Below, one piece after another: positions 13,701 to 22,900 of a stretch of DNA of 64,000 nucleotides. Positions within the stretch are counted from its first letter, which is position 1; the number at the start of each line of letters is the position of its first letter. This stretch comes from Yamagishiella unicocca (lineage: Eukaryota > Chlorophyta > Chlorophyceae > Chlamydomonadales > Volvocaceae). A program made the translations under genes and the position numbers. Under the pieces are notes generated by a model. It saw only the letters and a program-made list of their open reading frames with translations, made no database searches and had not been told where the DNA came from. The stretch spans positions 1 to 64,000 of the forward strand of contig BDSL01000091.1 in NCBI GenBank assembly GCA_003116995.1, read 5' to 3'.

Positions 13701-16700
13701 ATCTACCTGCTGCATTCATCGTCAGCGAGCGAGCCGCGCGCGCACCTGTCATAGCCACACCAATCCCCGCCGCCTCCGCAGTACTCAGGCCGCCGCCATC
13801 TCCGCCACCGCTGTCGTGGCTGCCTCCGCTGCCGTCGTCACTGCCGTCCTCCAACAGTAGTAGCGATAGTGGATCTCCATGGACGGTTCCGGGAGATGGG
13901 CTTTGCCTCTTCTTTGCTTCCTCTTGGCGGCTTGTGACGATTAAGCAGATCACCGGCCCGTATGCCTTGACGCAGTCAGCAGGCAAGACCGCCTTGCACA
14001 GATTGTACACGTTCACCAGGTGGAGCTGGGCATCGCAGGCACGGCGGGGGAGGACACAACAGCAGGTAGGGGACGGATGGATGGAGCGAGTACCGGCAGG
14101 TGTGGCGCGCGCGCGGCGGCGGGATATACAGGTGCAACTCTGACGGCAAGGTCTATCTTAGAGACGCAAGTAGTACCACGAGCGACGCGCCTACATATGT
14201 GGCTAGCAGGACGCAGGAGCTATCTAGCCAATCCTGTGCGTGTGCCAATCATGTTACTTCCCCGCCGCTCGTTTGGAACCGAGTGACATACATACATATA
14301 TGTACACATGATGGGTGAGAGCGAGGCAGGACACCCGTACATACCAGGATGCCATTACGCGCTAGCTGAAATTTAGAGTCCGGATTAAATTTAACTTTCG
14401 GCTGGAGTGCGTAGGCCGCAAAGTCGACGTAGTGCCCCACGTGCGCCCAGCAGCGGTCCAGGGGGGGTGCGTTGCTGTCGTTGTTGCAACCGCCGTCGCC
14501 GCCGTCGTCGTTTCGGTCGCTCCGAAGGTAGGCTGGGATCTCCGCTGTGGGCTGGAAGCTGTTTTTTCCGGGCAGAGCGGGCGGCCGGGGGGCTACTGCA
14601 AACACGTCGTCCTCACTGTGTATGTGTGCGCAGGCAGCAGGTAGGCAGCAGGAGGTTCAGCGACCCAGGTACGTAGGTTGGTAGGACGGCGGGTGGATGG
14701 AAGGTAAGGAGCGCGGCAGGTGGATGGGCAGCAGGGCACCTGCAAGGGGTCCCTGACGACGGATGTCTGTGCTGCTGCTATTTATAATTGCGTGTTTAGA
14801 TAGCAACAAAACGCCTCCGTGCGCGGCGGAGGCCGTCCACGGCCGAGTGGGCGGCCTCCGCGGTGGAGTGGACGGCCTCCGCGGTGGAGTGGACGGCGCG
14901 GCGGACAGCGCCTGGCCTGGCGAGCTAGATGTACGGATGCGTTGCGGCTATAATAATAATAATAATACTAATAATAATAGTGTCGCTGGGCGTAGCCCTA
15001 GCGTGTGTTAAGGGGGTGGGGAACTGAGGGGGTCTCCCCCCTGTATGCCCGCACCACCGTGCGTTGCGGCAACTAGATGGGTGGGCGCCCATCTGCCTAG
15101 CCCGCACCTGGGCACCGCACCTGTGCTGCAGGCGTAGTTCCACGCCCCTCCGCTCATCGTTCCGCATCCGTGCATGTCTTTATATATCTACACCTCAATT
15201 CGCACCCTACATACACACACGCGCACGTTGCAGCAGCCCCCCCACTCGGACCCCACACCCACACATGGACCACGCACGGTACGCACACTACTCCGCGCTA
15301 CACGCGTACTAATCCAGGCGCAGCTGTCTAGCTAGCTGCAGCTAGCCTGGCTAGCTAGCTAGCTAGCTGCAGCTAGCCTGGCTAGCTAGCTAGCTAGCTG
15401 CGACACAGGACTCACTCTCTTGCACTTGGACCGAGGGGGAAGCAGAGATCGGTCAGAAGCGCGCCATCCCTCAGCAGCGTCAAACTCTCCACCCAATCGG
15501 GCGACTGTGGGTGCGTGAGAGCGGGAGCGGGGCCGCCGGCGAGGGTCTGGGCGCAACTAGCTACAAAGTGCATCGACACCCCCACATACAGGCACCCAGC
15601 CCCACGCCACCTTCACCGCCCACTCATGCATCACCTGCTCATCAAACCCACCTCTGCAACCCGCCCACCCACCCGCCGCGCACATACCGTGGGTGCAAAC
15701 ACGTCCCAACCCCCTGCGGCGTTTGCTCCGTCAGAGTACTCAGAGAGCACCACGTAGCGGAATGTCATGGCGACGCTATTGGCCAGCTGCAACTGCGAGT
15801 CGGCATGTGCGCTGGTTGATGGTTGGTGGTTGGTGGTTCAGGCGGCACGACTGGCGGCACACAGGCAGGCAGGCAGCTAGCAGCAGGCAGTCACCCGCCT
15901 ACCCCATGCCTCTCCATCTACATACACACGTCCCCTGGCGGGGCGGCGGGCAAACCATCCACGTACGTACGAACGGCAGCACTCGCCGATCTATCGTACA
16001 CCGTAATAATACACGGTAACATGACATGACGTTATAAGCAGCCCTGCAGCTGTACCTTTCTGCGGTGGGCGGGGAGGGGGTTTGAGGTGTGCGGAAGTAA
16101 GGCAGTCGCAGGGAGGTCGGTAGCTAGGAAAGGGCGCAGCACGCGCGGAGGGAGGTCTGTAGCTAGCGGAGGTGGCGAGCTACATAGGAATATATGTAGG
16201 TGATAGCGCGCAGCAGCAGGAGGTATGCATGTAGGCAATAGCGCGCAGCAGCAGGAGGTACGTAGGCGATATGTAGCGCGCAGCAGCAGAAGGTATATAT
16301 GTAGGCGATAGCGAGCAGCAGCAGGAGGTGTGCATGTAAGAGAATACTGAGGCGCACCAACAATCAATGAAGTAAGGAGCATGCATGCGTCTGATGAACA
16401 GCGGGGCTGGGTTTATTTGCGAAAGGCAAACTACTAGCATCGTACGTAATATGCGCCACGCAGGCCCTGCCAAGCAAACACGGCACAGCCATTTCGGTGG
16501 CTATAAAACGGACGGCGGTAAGCACGGTGTGCGTCAACGCGCGTTGCCACGCACTCAGGGGGGGGTCAAGCAAGGTGGGGCGGGGCGGCGCGACGAGGTA
16601 GGGCCCCCCGCTCGGGGGACGGCGCGATCGAGTGACCCACGCCGCATACAGCAGATACACACGGTTTGCGAATGGGCCCGCCCTGCATGGGTCATCGCGC

Positions 16701-17553
16701 GGAGGACGGGCCCGATGGGACGGGCCCCATACGTAGTACATACAAGTAACAAGCCGTACGGTCTGGGGCGGGCGGGACGCGCGCGCAGAGGCCGTAATTT
16801 GTGCTTGCGGAAGTGCCAACCCATGACCGTCACTACTTCGAGCACGCATGCACGCGAGATGTGTGGGTGAAAAGAAAGCGCGACGGGGCGAATAAAGCGA
16901 GGCCATGCGGCAGAGCGCGCCCGCCCCCGCGCTGATGCTCGGCGGGCAGCAGCCAAAGCAGCAGGGCGCGTGTAGGCCCGCCTTCCCCTTGCTGGCCGAC
17001 CTAGACATATAAGGCGTTACAATGCCCTCAGGCCAGGCGGCCGAACCTCAGACGTGCAAGAAGAGGGGCCCGACCTAGATGCATGTATATGTAGCCGGAG
17101 GTCAGGTCCCGGGTCCAGAAGGTGCGTGCATGCAAGCCCCCGCATGCATCAAATCGACCGACTTACATCTTAATGTATCCGAGGTTCAGGGTCGGCCAGC
17201 GGTTGGGCTGCCCGCGGATGGTTATGTTGCGCCAAATCATGATAGGCAACTGGAACCTGGAGGAGGAGCGAGCAAGGTTGCGTGGGCAGCAGATTGCGTG
17301 GGCAGCATCATTTACGAGCGAGTCGATGGTTAAAGTCGGACGACGATACTTGCCTGCTGTTGTCAAAAAGTGCATCTGACAACGCGGTTAGCGGACTGGT
17401 TAATACCAGCTCCGTGGGTCCCGAAGGATCAGCTAGCGCAGCCAGCAGCTCTGTGCCAGATGCGACTTCCTTTGAAAGGCCTGCGGGCTGCTGCTGCGCC
17501 ACTACAAATCCTGAGGACATGGCAAGTGACAGTACTATTATGATCGATAACAT
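4701..17553 (-). CDS. Receptor-like TKL protein kinase, 16 exons
   Basis: Predicted single-pass membrane Ser/Thr (tyrosine-kinase-like) kinase of about 831 aa. Exons: 17553-17354, 17256-17167, 15811-15688, 14611-14345, 14025-13746, 13432-13255, 12541-12306, 11228-11011, 10774-10541, 8776-8702, 8313-8257, 7851-7789, 7381-7363, 6292-6252, 5642-5583, 5054-4701; reading phases agree at every junction. Residues 1-20 form a signal peptide (MLSIIIVLSLAMSSGFVVAQ). The ectodomain, possibly beta-helical, is unrecognised. A TM helix (AAVLLVAALVLGLVL) lies near 321-336, followed by KRRPG. Kinase motifs are complete: GKGASGRV, VAVK (Lys 531), HRDLKPAN (residues 630-637), DFG (654-656), TYLAPE, DIYAFGI, CWEQDPPRRP. 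Activity is therefore expected; the ligand is unknown. The exon 4 acceptor (GAG) is the weakest join. Intron 1 starts with GC (GCAAGT), and exon 13 is only 19 bp. Confidence 0.88.
7363..7381 (-). other. 19-bp microexon of the kinase gene (activation segment)
   Basis: The exon encodes PTYLAP plus the first base of the Glu codon of the APE motif. It is bounded by a CTGCAG acceptor and a GTAAGT donor. Without it, the AGT before and the ECYD after would not join in frame, and kinase subdomain VIII would be missing. The phase (in 0, out 1) fits both neighbours exactly. Confidence 0.85.
8930..10300. other. Long kinase intron with T/G-rich dispersed sequence
   Basis: This lies in the 1.76-kb intron between kinase exons 9 and 10. 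The plus strand is T/G-rich and contains recurring phrases such as GTGCCTTTCCGGGC near 9290 and GTGTCTTTCGGGGC near 10070. Similar composition occurs at 1915-2400 and 33000-33470, both near a phrase like GAATGGGTTCGC. It may be an old dispersed element; there is no coding sign beyond chance open frames. Confidence 0.3.
14820..14990. repeat. Short tandem repeats in a kinase intron
   Basis: A 21-bp unit (GCGGTGGAGTGGACGGCCTC core) is repeated two to three times at about 14825-14900. It is followed by a run of TAA/TAATAATAAT units at about 14950-14980. Both lie in the intron between kinase exons 3 and 4. Confidence 0.6.
15325..15402. repeat. Palindromic AGCT-rich tandem repeat
   Basis: Two copies of a roughly 40-bp unit are made almost wholly of CTAGCTAGCTAG and GCTGCAGCTAGC. 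Each half is its own reverse complement, so the stretch can fold into a long hairpin in either strand. It lies inside kinase intron 3. Confidence 0.7.
16195..16340. repeat. Minisatellite in kinase intron 2
   Basis: Four to five degenerate copies of a roughly 35-bp unit with the core GCGCGCAGCAGCAGGAGGTA, joined by variable GTAGGCGATA linkers. They sit in the 1.35-kb intron between kinase exons 2 and 3. Confidence 0.65.
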
Positions 17554-17754
17554 GTTTCCTAAATGGTATGGCTCATCAACAGCGCAAGGCTTGGGTAGGC
17601 CGTGGTAGGCTAGGTACACCGTCGGCTTCGTAGCCCCGTGTAAGTAAGGCCATTTAGCCCATTTTCTTCAACCTTTACCAGCTGCTGCGTTGTTGGGAGG
17701 AGAGGCTGCAACATATTTTTTAACGCAAGGTCAAACGCCACATGTGCACATACG

Positions 17755-17820
17755 TGTACCCGACTTCGTTCTGGCTTACTATGTAGGTTCCAGACAGCCG
17801 CAGAAAGCAGAGCGTGTACG
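17755..17820. repeat. Tandem unit copy A, left part (split by the retrotransposon)
   Basis: The sequence matches the start of tandem copy B at 24289, sharing TACCCGACTTCGTTCTGGCT, and stops exactly at the target duplication. It resumes on the far side of the element at 23990. It also lies 200-270 bp upstream of the kinase start codon, where a promoter would be expected. Confidence 0.75.
17816..17820. repeat. Target-site duplication, left (GTACG)
   Basis: GTACG lies directly before the LTR start TGTAAGG and is repeated at 23985-23989 directly after the LTR end CTAACA. The unoccupied paralogous site at 24352-24356 has a single GTACG, which confirms a 5-bp duplication. Confidence 0.85.
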
Positions 17821-18003
17821 TGTAAGGCGCGCGTAAGGCCCTAATGGTCGTACTGCGCTCCGCGTGACATAATGTACACATCACGACTCGATAGTCAACG
17901 ACTATAAAAGGAAGTCCTCTTTGTGCCTGCTCGGTAGACATAACGTTGGGGGATCATCTCCTCCACAGGCCGTATTCTTAGTACGACACTCTTCTTCCTA
18001 ACA
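17821..18003 (+). repeat. 5' LTR of the Ty3/gypsy element (183 bp)
   Basis: It begins TGTAAGG and ends CTAACA, giving the expected TG...CA termini, and it is flanked by the GTACG duplication. A TATAAAAG box lies at 17903-17910. Positions 17894-18003 are identical to 23875-23984; the first 73 bp have no counterpart at the 3' end. The length is short for a gypsy LTR. Confidence 0.85.
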
Positions 18004-18005
18004 AC

Positions 18006-18028
18006 TGGCATCTGAGACAGGTTCGATC
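18006..18028 (+). promoter_or_regulatory. Primer-binding site, initiator-tRNA-Met-like
   Basis: Two bases after the LTR the sequence reads TGGCATCTGAGACAGGTTCG. This resembles the common TGGTATCAGAG... site complementary to the 3' end of initiator tRNA-Met, with a few mismatches. Position and spacing are right for priming minus-strand DNA synthesis. Confidence 0.6.
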
Positions 18029-18101
18029 GCTGGAGGCCTCTCGGTCTCGCGAAAGAGCTCGGCGCTTAACGCGCTTATTTTTTTTTTCTCCTCGGCCCAC
18101 A

Positions 18102-19907
18102 ATGTCGGCCAAAATGGACTGCGATACGACGGTACGCAACATGGCGACCCTTCCGCCGCCCAAAGCGCTAAGACGCTCATACCGTAGCATGTACAATGCC
18201 TTCCTTGCTATGCCTAGCACTGATTTGCTACTTGAGCTAGCCTACTCGGCCGGAAAATCCGCCCTGACGAACGTAGATGTCACATTCTACCTCCGCTTGG
18301 TCGAAGGGAACCACGACCATCTCCCGGGATTAAATTATTCCACCATCCTCCGCCTAAAACGGATTATCCTCTTCCAACGCCTACAGGCTGCGGGCGCATT
18401 CCCGGGCGACGTCAACGACGCTGTCGACCTGGACTCCATAGAGAATATGGACTTCAGCGAGCTGCTGGACGCAGGTACTAAGATACCATCGCTTAAAGTG
18501 CTCCAGCAAACGCAGGCCGATTTTGACGCCCTGCGCACGCTGACAAACGCCCCGCAAAATGCCGACTCGGAGCCCCAGGTTTTTACCGCACGGGCGATCG
18601 ACTCACCCAGACCCCCGCCGCCTAACGCAGATGAGCCGGCAACGGAGAACGTGCCGCCGCCGCCGCCGGCCCAAGTGCCGCCGCCACCGGCCAACGTGCC
18701 CATGGACGAGCAGACCAAGCTGCAGGCTATGATCCAAACAGCTGTCCAAGCGGCACTCGCGGCCGTTACCTCGCCTGCGGTCCCGCCAGCGCTGCCCGTA
18801 CCGGAGCACGCCGCGGCGCCGTTCATGCAACCAGGACCCGCGCCCACGCCAGCCCCTGCAGTACCTGCACCGGCGGCTCCGGCGGCTCCTGCGCAGGCGT
18901 CACCTATCAACACCGTGAGTCTGGGAACGGGCGCAACTAGCGCTTATCCGGGTGCTACTCCCACGGGCACTCCTGCGGCACACGCAGCCATAACCACTGG
19001 GACCAGCAATACCCATTCGCGTGCGCTGCGACAGCCGCCTATTTTCTTAGGGCGCAGCAGCAACCAGATCTCGGACCCCGACATTTGGTTTGACACCACT
19101 ATCCGATACCTGAGGGCCAACAATTGCGACCCCATCGAGAGCATGCGATATTACGTGGGCGGTCCGGCTGCTAAATGGTACAGCGGCTTGTGCGAACGGC
19201 ACGCAGTGCTAGGTGCTCCGCCCCTCTCAGTAGCAACCATGCGCGCGGATTTCATTCTCCTTTACGGGGACGTTCGCCGCGGCACGCCCCAAGAGGTTCG
19301 CCAACGTTTGCACTCTGGCGAGCACCATCAGAAGCCTCACGAATCCATTGGCGATTACGCGCAGCGCTTCCGGGAACTAACTCGCGATGATCCCGACATT
19401 TCCCAAGTTGACTTGTGCGCCTGGTTCCTAAACGGAATGCTTGCTCAATTGCAGCGCTCGTGTGCTTCGGATGCCAACGGCAACCCTTGGGCCGCTTTTG
19501 ACGCCCTGCTTACTTACGCCCACGGCCAGGAATCGCGCTCACTCATCGGCAAAAAGACCGTCCGCTTTGGCCTCCTCAAAGGAACCGCCCCCGCCCCTCC
19601 CAAGCAGGCTGCAAATCGCGGCAATGGCAACCGCGACCGCCGCCGGAATGGCGGCGACCGCGGCAATGGCCGGAATGGCGGCGACCGCGGCAACGGCCGC
19701 AATGGCGAAGACCGCGGCAACGGCCGGTCTTACCGCCGAACCTCCGAGCGCGAGAAGGAGCGCGAGGACATTAGGCGTGAAAATTTGGCCAAGGCTGGCC
19801 TATGTTACCACTGCGGCGCTCCTTTCGGGAAGGGCCACCGCTGTCAGGAGTCCAAGCGGCAGCGCAGGGACGGTCCGAGCGGTTCCGACGGCGCAGCGGC
19901 TAACTAG
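18102..19907 (+). CDS. Gag-like capsid/nucleocapsid protein of the retrotransposon
   Basis: The frame is 601 codons, starting 98 bp after the 5' LTR. Residues 1-150 are unrecognised, and about 165-310 is a Pro/Ala-rich linker. Residues 320-480 form a retrotransposon capsid domain (DIWFDTTIRYLRANN, AAKWYSGL, GDYAQRFREL). Residues 505-550 are a basic run of repeated Asn-Gly-Gly-Asp-Arg-Gly units, probably RNA-binding. A zinc knuckle near 567-580 reads CYHCGAPFGKGHRC, the GHxC spacing typical of chromovirus-type elements. It ends in TAG at 19905-19907, and the pol frame follows in the same phase. No frameshift or internal stop is seen. Confidence 0.9.
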   Translation: MSAKMDCDTTVRNMATLPPPKALRRSYRSMYNAFLAMPSTDLLLELAYSAGKSALTNVDVTFYLRLVEGNHDHLPGLNYSTILRLKRIILFQRLQAAGAFPGDVNDAVDLDSIENMDFSELLDAGTKIPSLKVLQQTQADFDALRTLTNAPQNADSEPQVFTARAIDSPRPPPPNADEPATENVPPPPPAQVPPPPANVPMDEQTKLQAMIQTAVQAALAAVTSPAVPPALPVPEHAAAPFMQPGPAPTPAPAVPAPAAPAAPAQASPINTVSLGTGATSAYPGATPTGTPAAHAAITTGTSNTHSRALRQPPIFLGRSSNQISDPDIWFDTTIRYLRANNCDPIESMRYYVGGPAAKWYSGLCERHAVLGAPPLSVATMRADFILLYGDVRRGTPQEVRQRLHSGEHHQKPHESIGDYAQRFRELTRDDPDISQVDLCAWFLNGMLAQLQRSCASDANGNPWAAFDALLTYAHGQESRSLIGKKTVRFGLLKGTAPAPPKQAANRGNGNRDRRRNGGDRGNGRNGGDRGNGRNGEDRGNGRSYRRTSEREKEREDIRRENLAKAGLCYHCGAPFGKGHRCQESKRQRRDGPSGSDGAAAN

Positions 19908-19964
19908 GGGGTTGCCCATGCTGGCATCACGGGTTCACAGCATGGGTTATCCCAGGACACTGAG

Positions 19965-22900
19965 ATGCTAGAGCCTCCTTCCTTGCCTGAATGGCCGGAT
20001 AAGCCGGTACGTGTGCATCGATCAATTTTCTTGAAGCTGCAAAAGCTTTCTAAAAGGCAATTTGTATTCGACGCTACGTGTAACGGAACGGAATCGCTCT
20101 GCCCTCTGTCGCCACTCCCGTGTACGTCATTTCTCACTCACGACGTCGGCAACCACCACGTTTGGGCAAGCCCTCAGTACTCGGAAATTCCGGAGTTCCT
20201 CAAACACTATGAAGCCTGCAAAAGCAAGGCTCCTGACGCAACAAGTGCAGTCTTTTTGGTGCCTAAACGGCCCGACATTCAGCAACTATTCACCTCTCGC
20301 CACTGGACCCTGCTTCGTGAATTTGACCAAGGCTCTCATCTCTTCGCAGTGCGTGAGGCTAACGGCGGCCACTCTGACTTAGGCCCCACCCCCGTTCCCA
20401 TGCAAGCCTGGTTAAACCCCTGCGGCGTTCAAGCAAGTTGCTCCTCGCTAAATAGCGATGATTCATCCCTGATACTGCAAATGCGTATTGGCGGCCTAAG
20501 AGCCTCAGCCCTGATTGATACAGGTGCCTCCCACGTCTTGCTATCGCAAGCATTTGTCGAAAAACTCGGCCTCCGCCCTACCGCAAGCCACGTTACTTCG
20601 TGTACTTTGGGCGATGGTGCTAACTCAGTACCACTCCTCGGACAAATTACAATTACTTGTCGTGTCAAAGACTTCCGCTGCGAGCTCAACGCTCTCGTCA
20701 TACCTCGATTACTCCACGGCTTCGACCTCATTCTCGGTAGTCAGTGGCTCTCCTCGCATAAAGCGATCCTCGACTTCAACACTGGCTCGTGCACGGTCCG
20801 GCGCAACGGCCGCTCCCACAAGCTACTAAGTACCAACAAGTCCTTGCCGCCATCCATGGCTGCCCTCCGTGCTAAAACTGCACTGGACGCAAACGCGCCC
20901 ACAACTCCACTCATCTCTTTAAAGCAGTTTAAACGCCTTCAGAAGAAGGGCAATCGCTGCTTCACGGCGCTCATACAGAGCGACCTCATGGCTCAACTAG
21001 CCGCTACCACTGCTACGGAGTCCGCGCAACCGGACCCATCACTGGTAAATCCAACAGAGCTTAATGCCCTTCTCGAGTCCTACAAAGACTTGTTTGAGCC
21101 GCTAAACCAGCTGCCGCCCGACAGGGAAGTCGGTCACACAATCCCGCTAATCGAAGGGTCACAACCACCCTACTCGCGGCCTTACAGGCTATCTCCCGTA
21201 GAGCAAGATGAGCTAAAACGGCAAATCGATGACTTGCTCGCGAAGGGGTTCATTGAGGAATCCAAATCACCGTACGGAGCACCGGTCCTCTTCACACTAA
21301 AGAAAGACGGCTCCCTGCGCATGGTTCTTGATTATCGGAACCTAAACAAAATCACGGTTAAGAACCGATATCCGCTGCCCAACATCACGGATCTGCTTGA
21401 CAAAATGTCCGGCGCCACATGTTTCTCGTCACTAGACTTACAGTCTGGCTATCACCAAATCCGCATCTCCGAACAGGACGTGCCTCTCACAAGCTTCGTT
21501 ACGCCGTTCGGTACCTACCAGTACAAAGTGCTGTGTTTCGGACTGACAAACGCACCGGCTACGTTCCAAAGGACAATGAACGAAATGCTCCGCCCTTTTA
21601 TCGGCAAATTTGTCGTCGTTTACCTCGACGATATCATGGTCTACAGCAAAACGCCTGAAGAACACAAACGTCACCTAGAAATGGTGCTCAAAACTCTCAA
21701 AGAGAGAGAATTCAAAGTACGTTTGGACAAATGTTCATTCAACCAGAAGGAAGTAACTTTCCTGGGCCACGTAGTTGGTCGCGACGGCTTAAAAGTCGAC
21801 CCCCGCAAAGTCTCCACCGTTCAAAACTGGACCACTCCCTCGGATATCTCCAGCTTACGTGGATTCTTGGGCCTCGCCAACTACTTCCGCAAATTCGTGC
21901 AGGGCTACTCGTCCCTCGTCGCCCCCTTGACCGCTCTCACAGGCCTCAAGCGTCTGCCTGAATGGACCCAGCAACACCAAACTGCTTTCGACGGTGTAAA
22001 ACACGCCTTAACCAACGCACCCGTGCTAAAATTGCCGGATTTTGAGAAGCCCTTTCAGGTCATCTCCGACGCCAGTATCTATGGTACAGGCGCCGTACTT
22101 ATGCAGGACGAACATCCTGTCGCTTACACCAGCAAGAAGTTCATCCCTGCTGAAGTTAACTACACTACTGAAGAGCAAGAACTGCTTGGAGTGATAAACG
22201 CCCTCGAAGAATGGCGCCCTTACTTGGAAACTGCCCAACAATCTGTCACGTTAATAACTGACCATAACCCTCTTATCTGGTTCGATCAAAAGAAGAACCT
22301 TTCGCGTAGGCAAGCGCGCTGGCAGGAATACCTCACGCGTTTCCACTACGCCTGGCTTCATCGCCCCGGTCGACTAAATGTCGCCGACCCTATCAGTCGC
22401 ATACATGCGCCTCCTGTGCCCCAGCTAGCCACAATGGCTATCCTTTGTGTCGACTACGCACTCTGCCTTCGGGAACCTCCGCCCCCGCCGCCAGGTGCCC
22501 CCGCAATTGCCATGTTCACTCCAGGTGTCGAGCCCTTGTTCGCGAACATGCCAACCCTCGCCGACCGCCTAAAACAGGCGTCCCCTGCGGAACCCGACCC
22601 CAGCTGGCACACCGTGTCCAAACACGAAGGTATTTACTTTAAGGGCAACAAAATTGTTGTACCTGACGCACCTGATGTCAAAAATGATATCTTCTATGCT
22701 TACCATGACGCACCACTAGCAGGCCACCGCGGCTTTGCTCGCACCTTGCAAACCATTTCAGAACGCTTTTGGTGGCCCGGTCTCTACTCGGAGGTCCGCA
22801 AGTACGTCACATCCTGTGCTGACTGCCAACGCAACAAATCCAGCACACAGAAGCCCGCAGGTCTTTTGCAACCCCTTCCGGTTCCCACGGAGCCTTGGGA

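Noticed and set aside
17894..18003. 110 bp as the complete LTR
   Set aside because: The GTACG duplication, the TG start at 17821 and the empty site in copy B place the true LTR start 73 bp further left.
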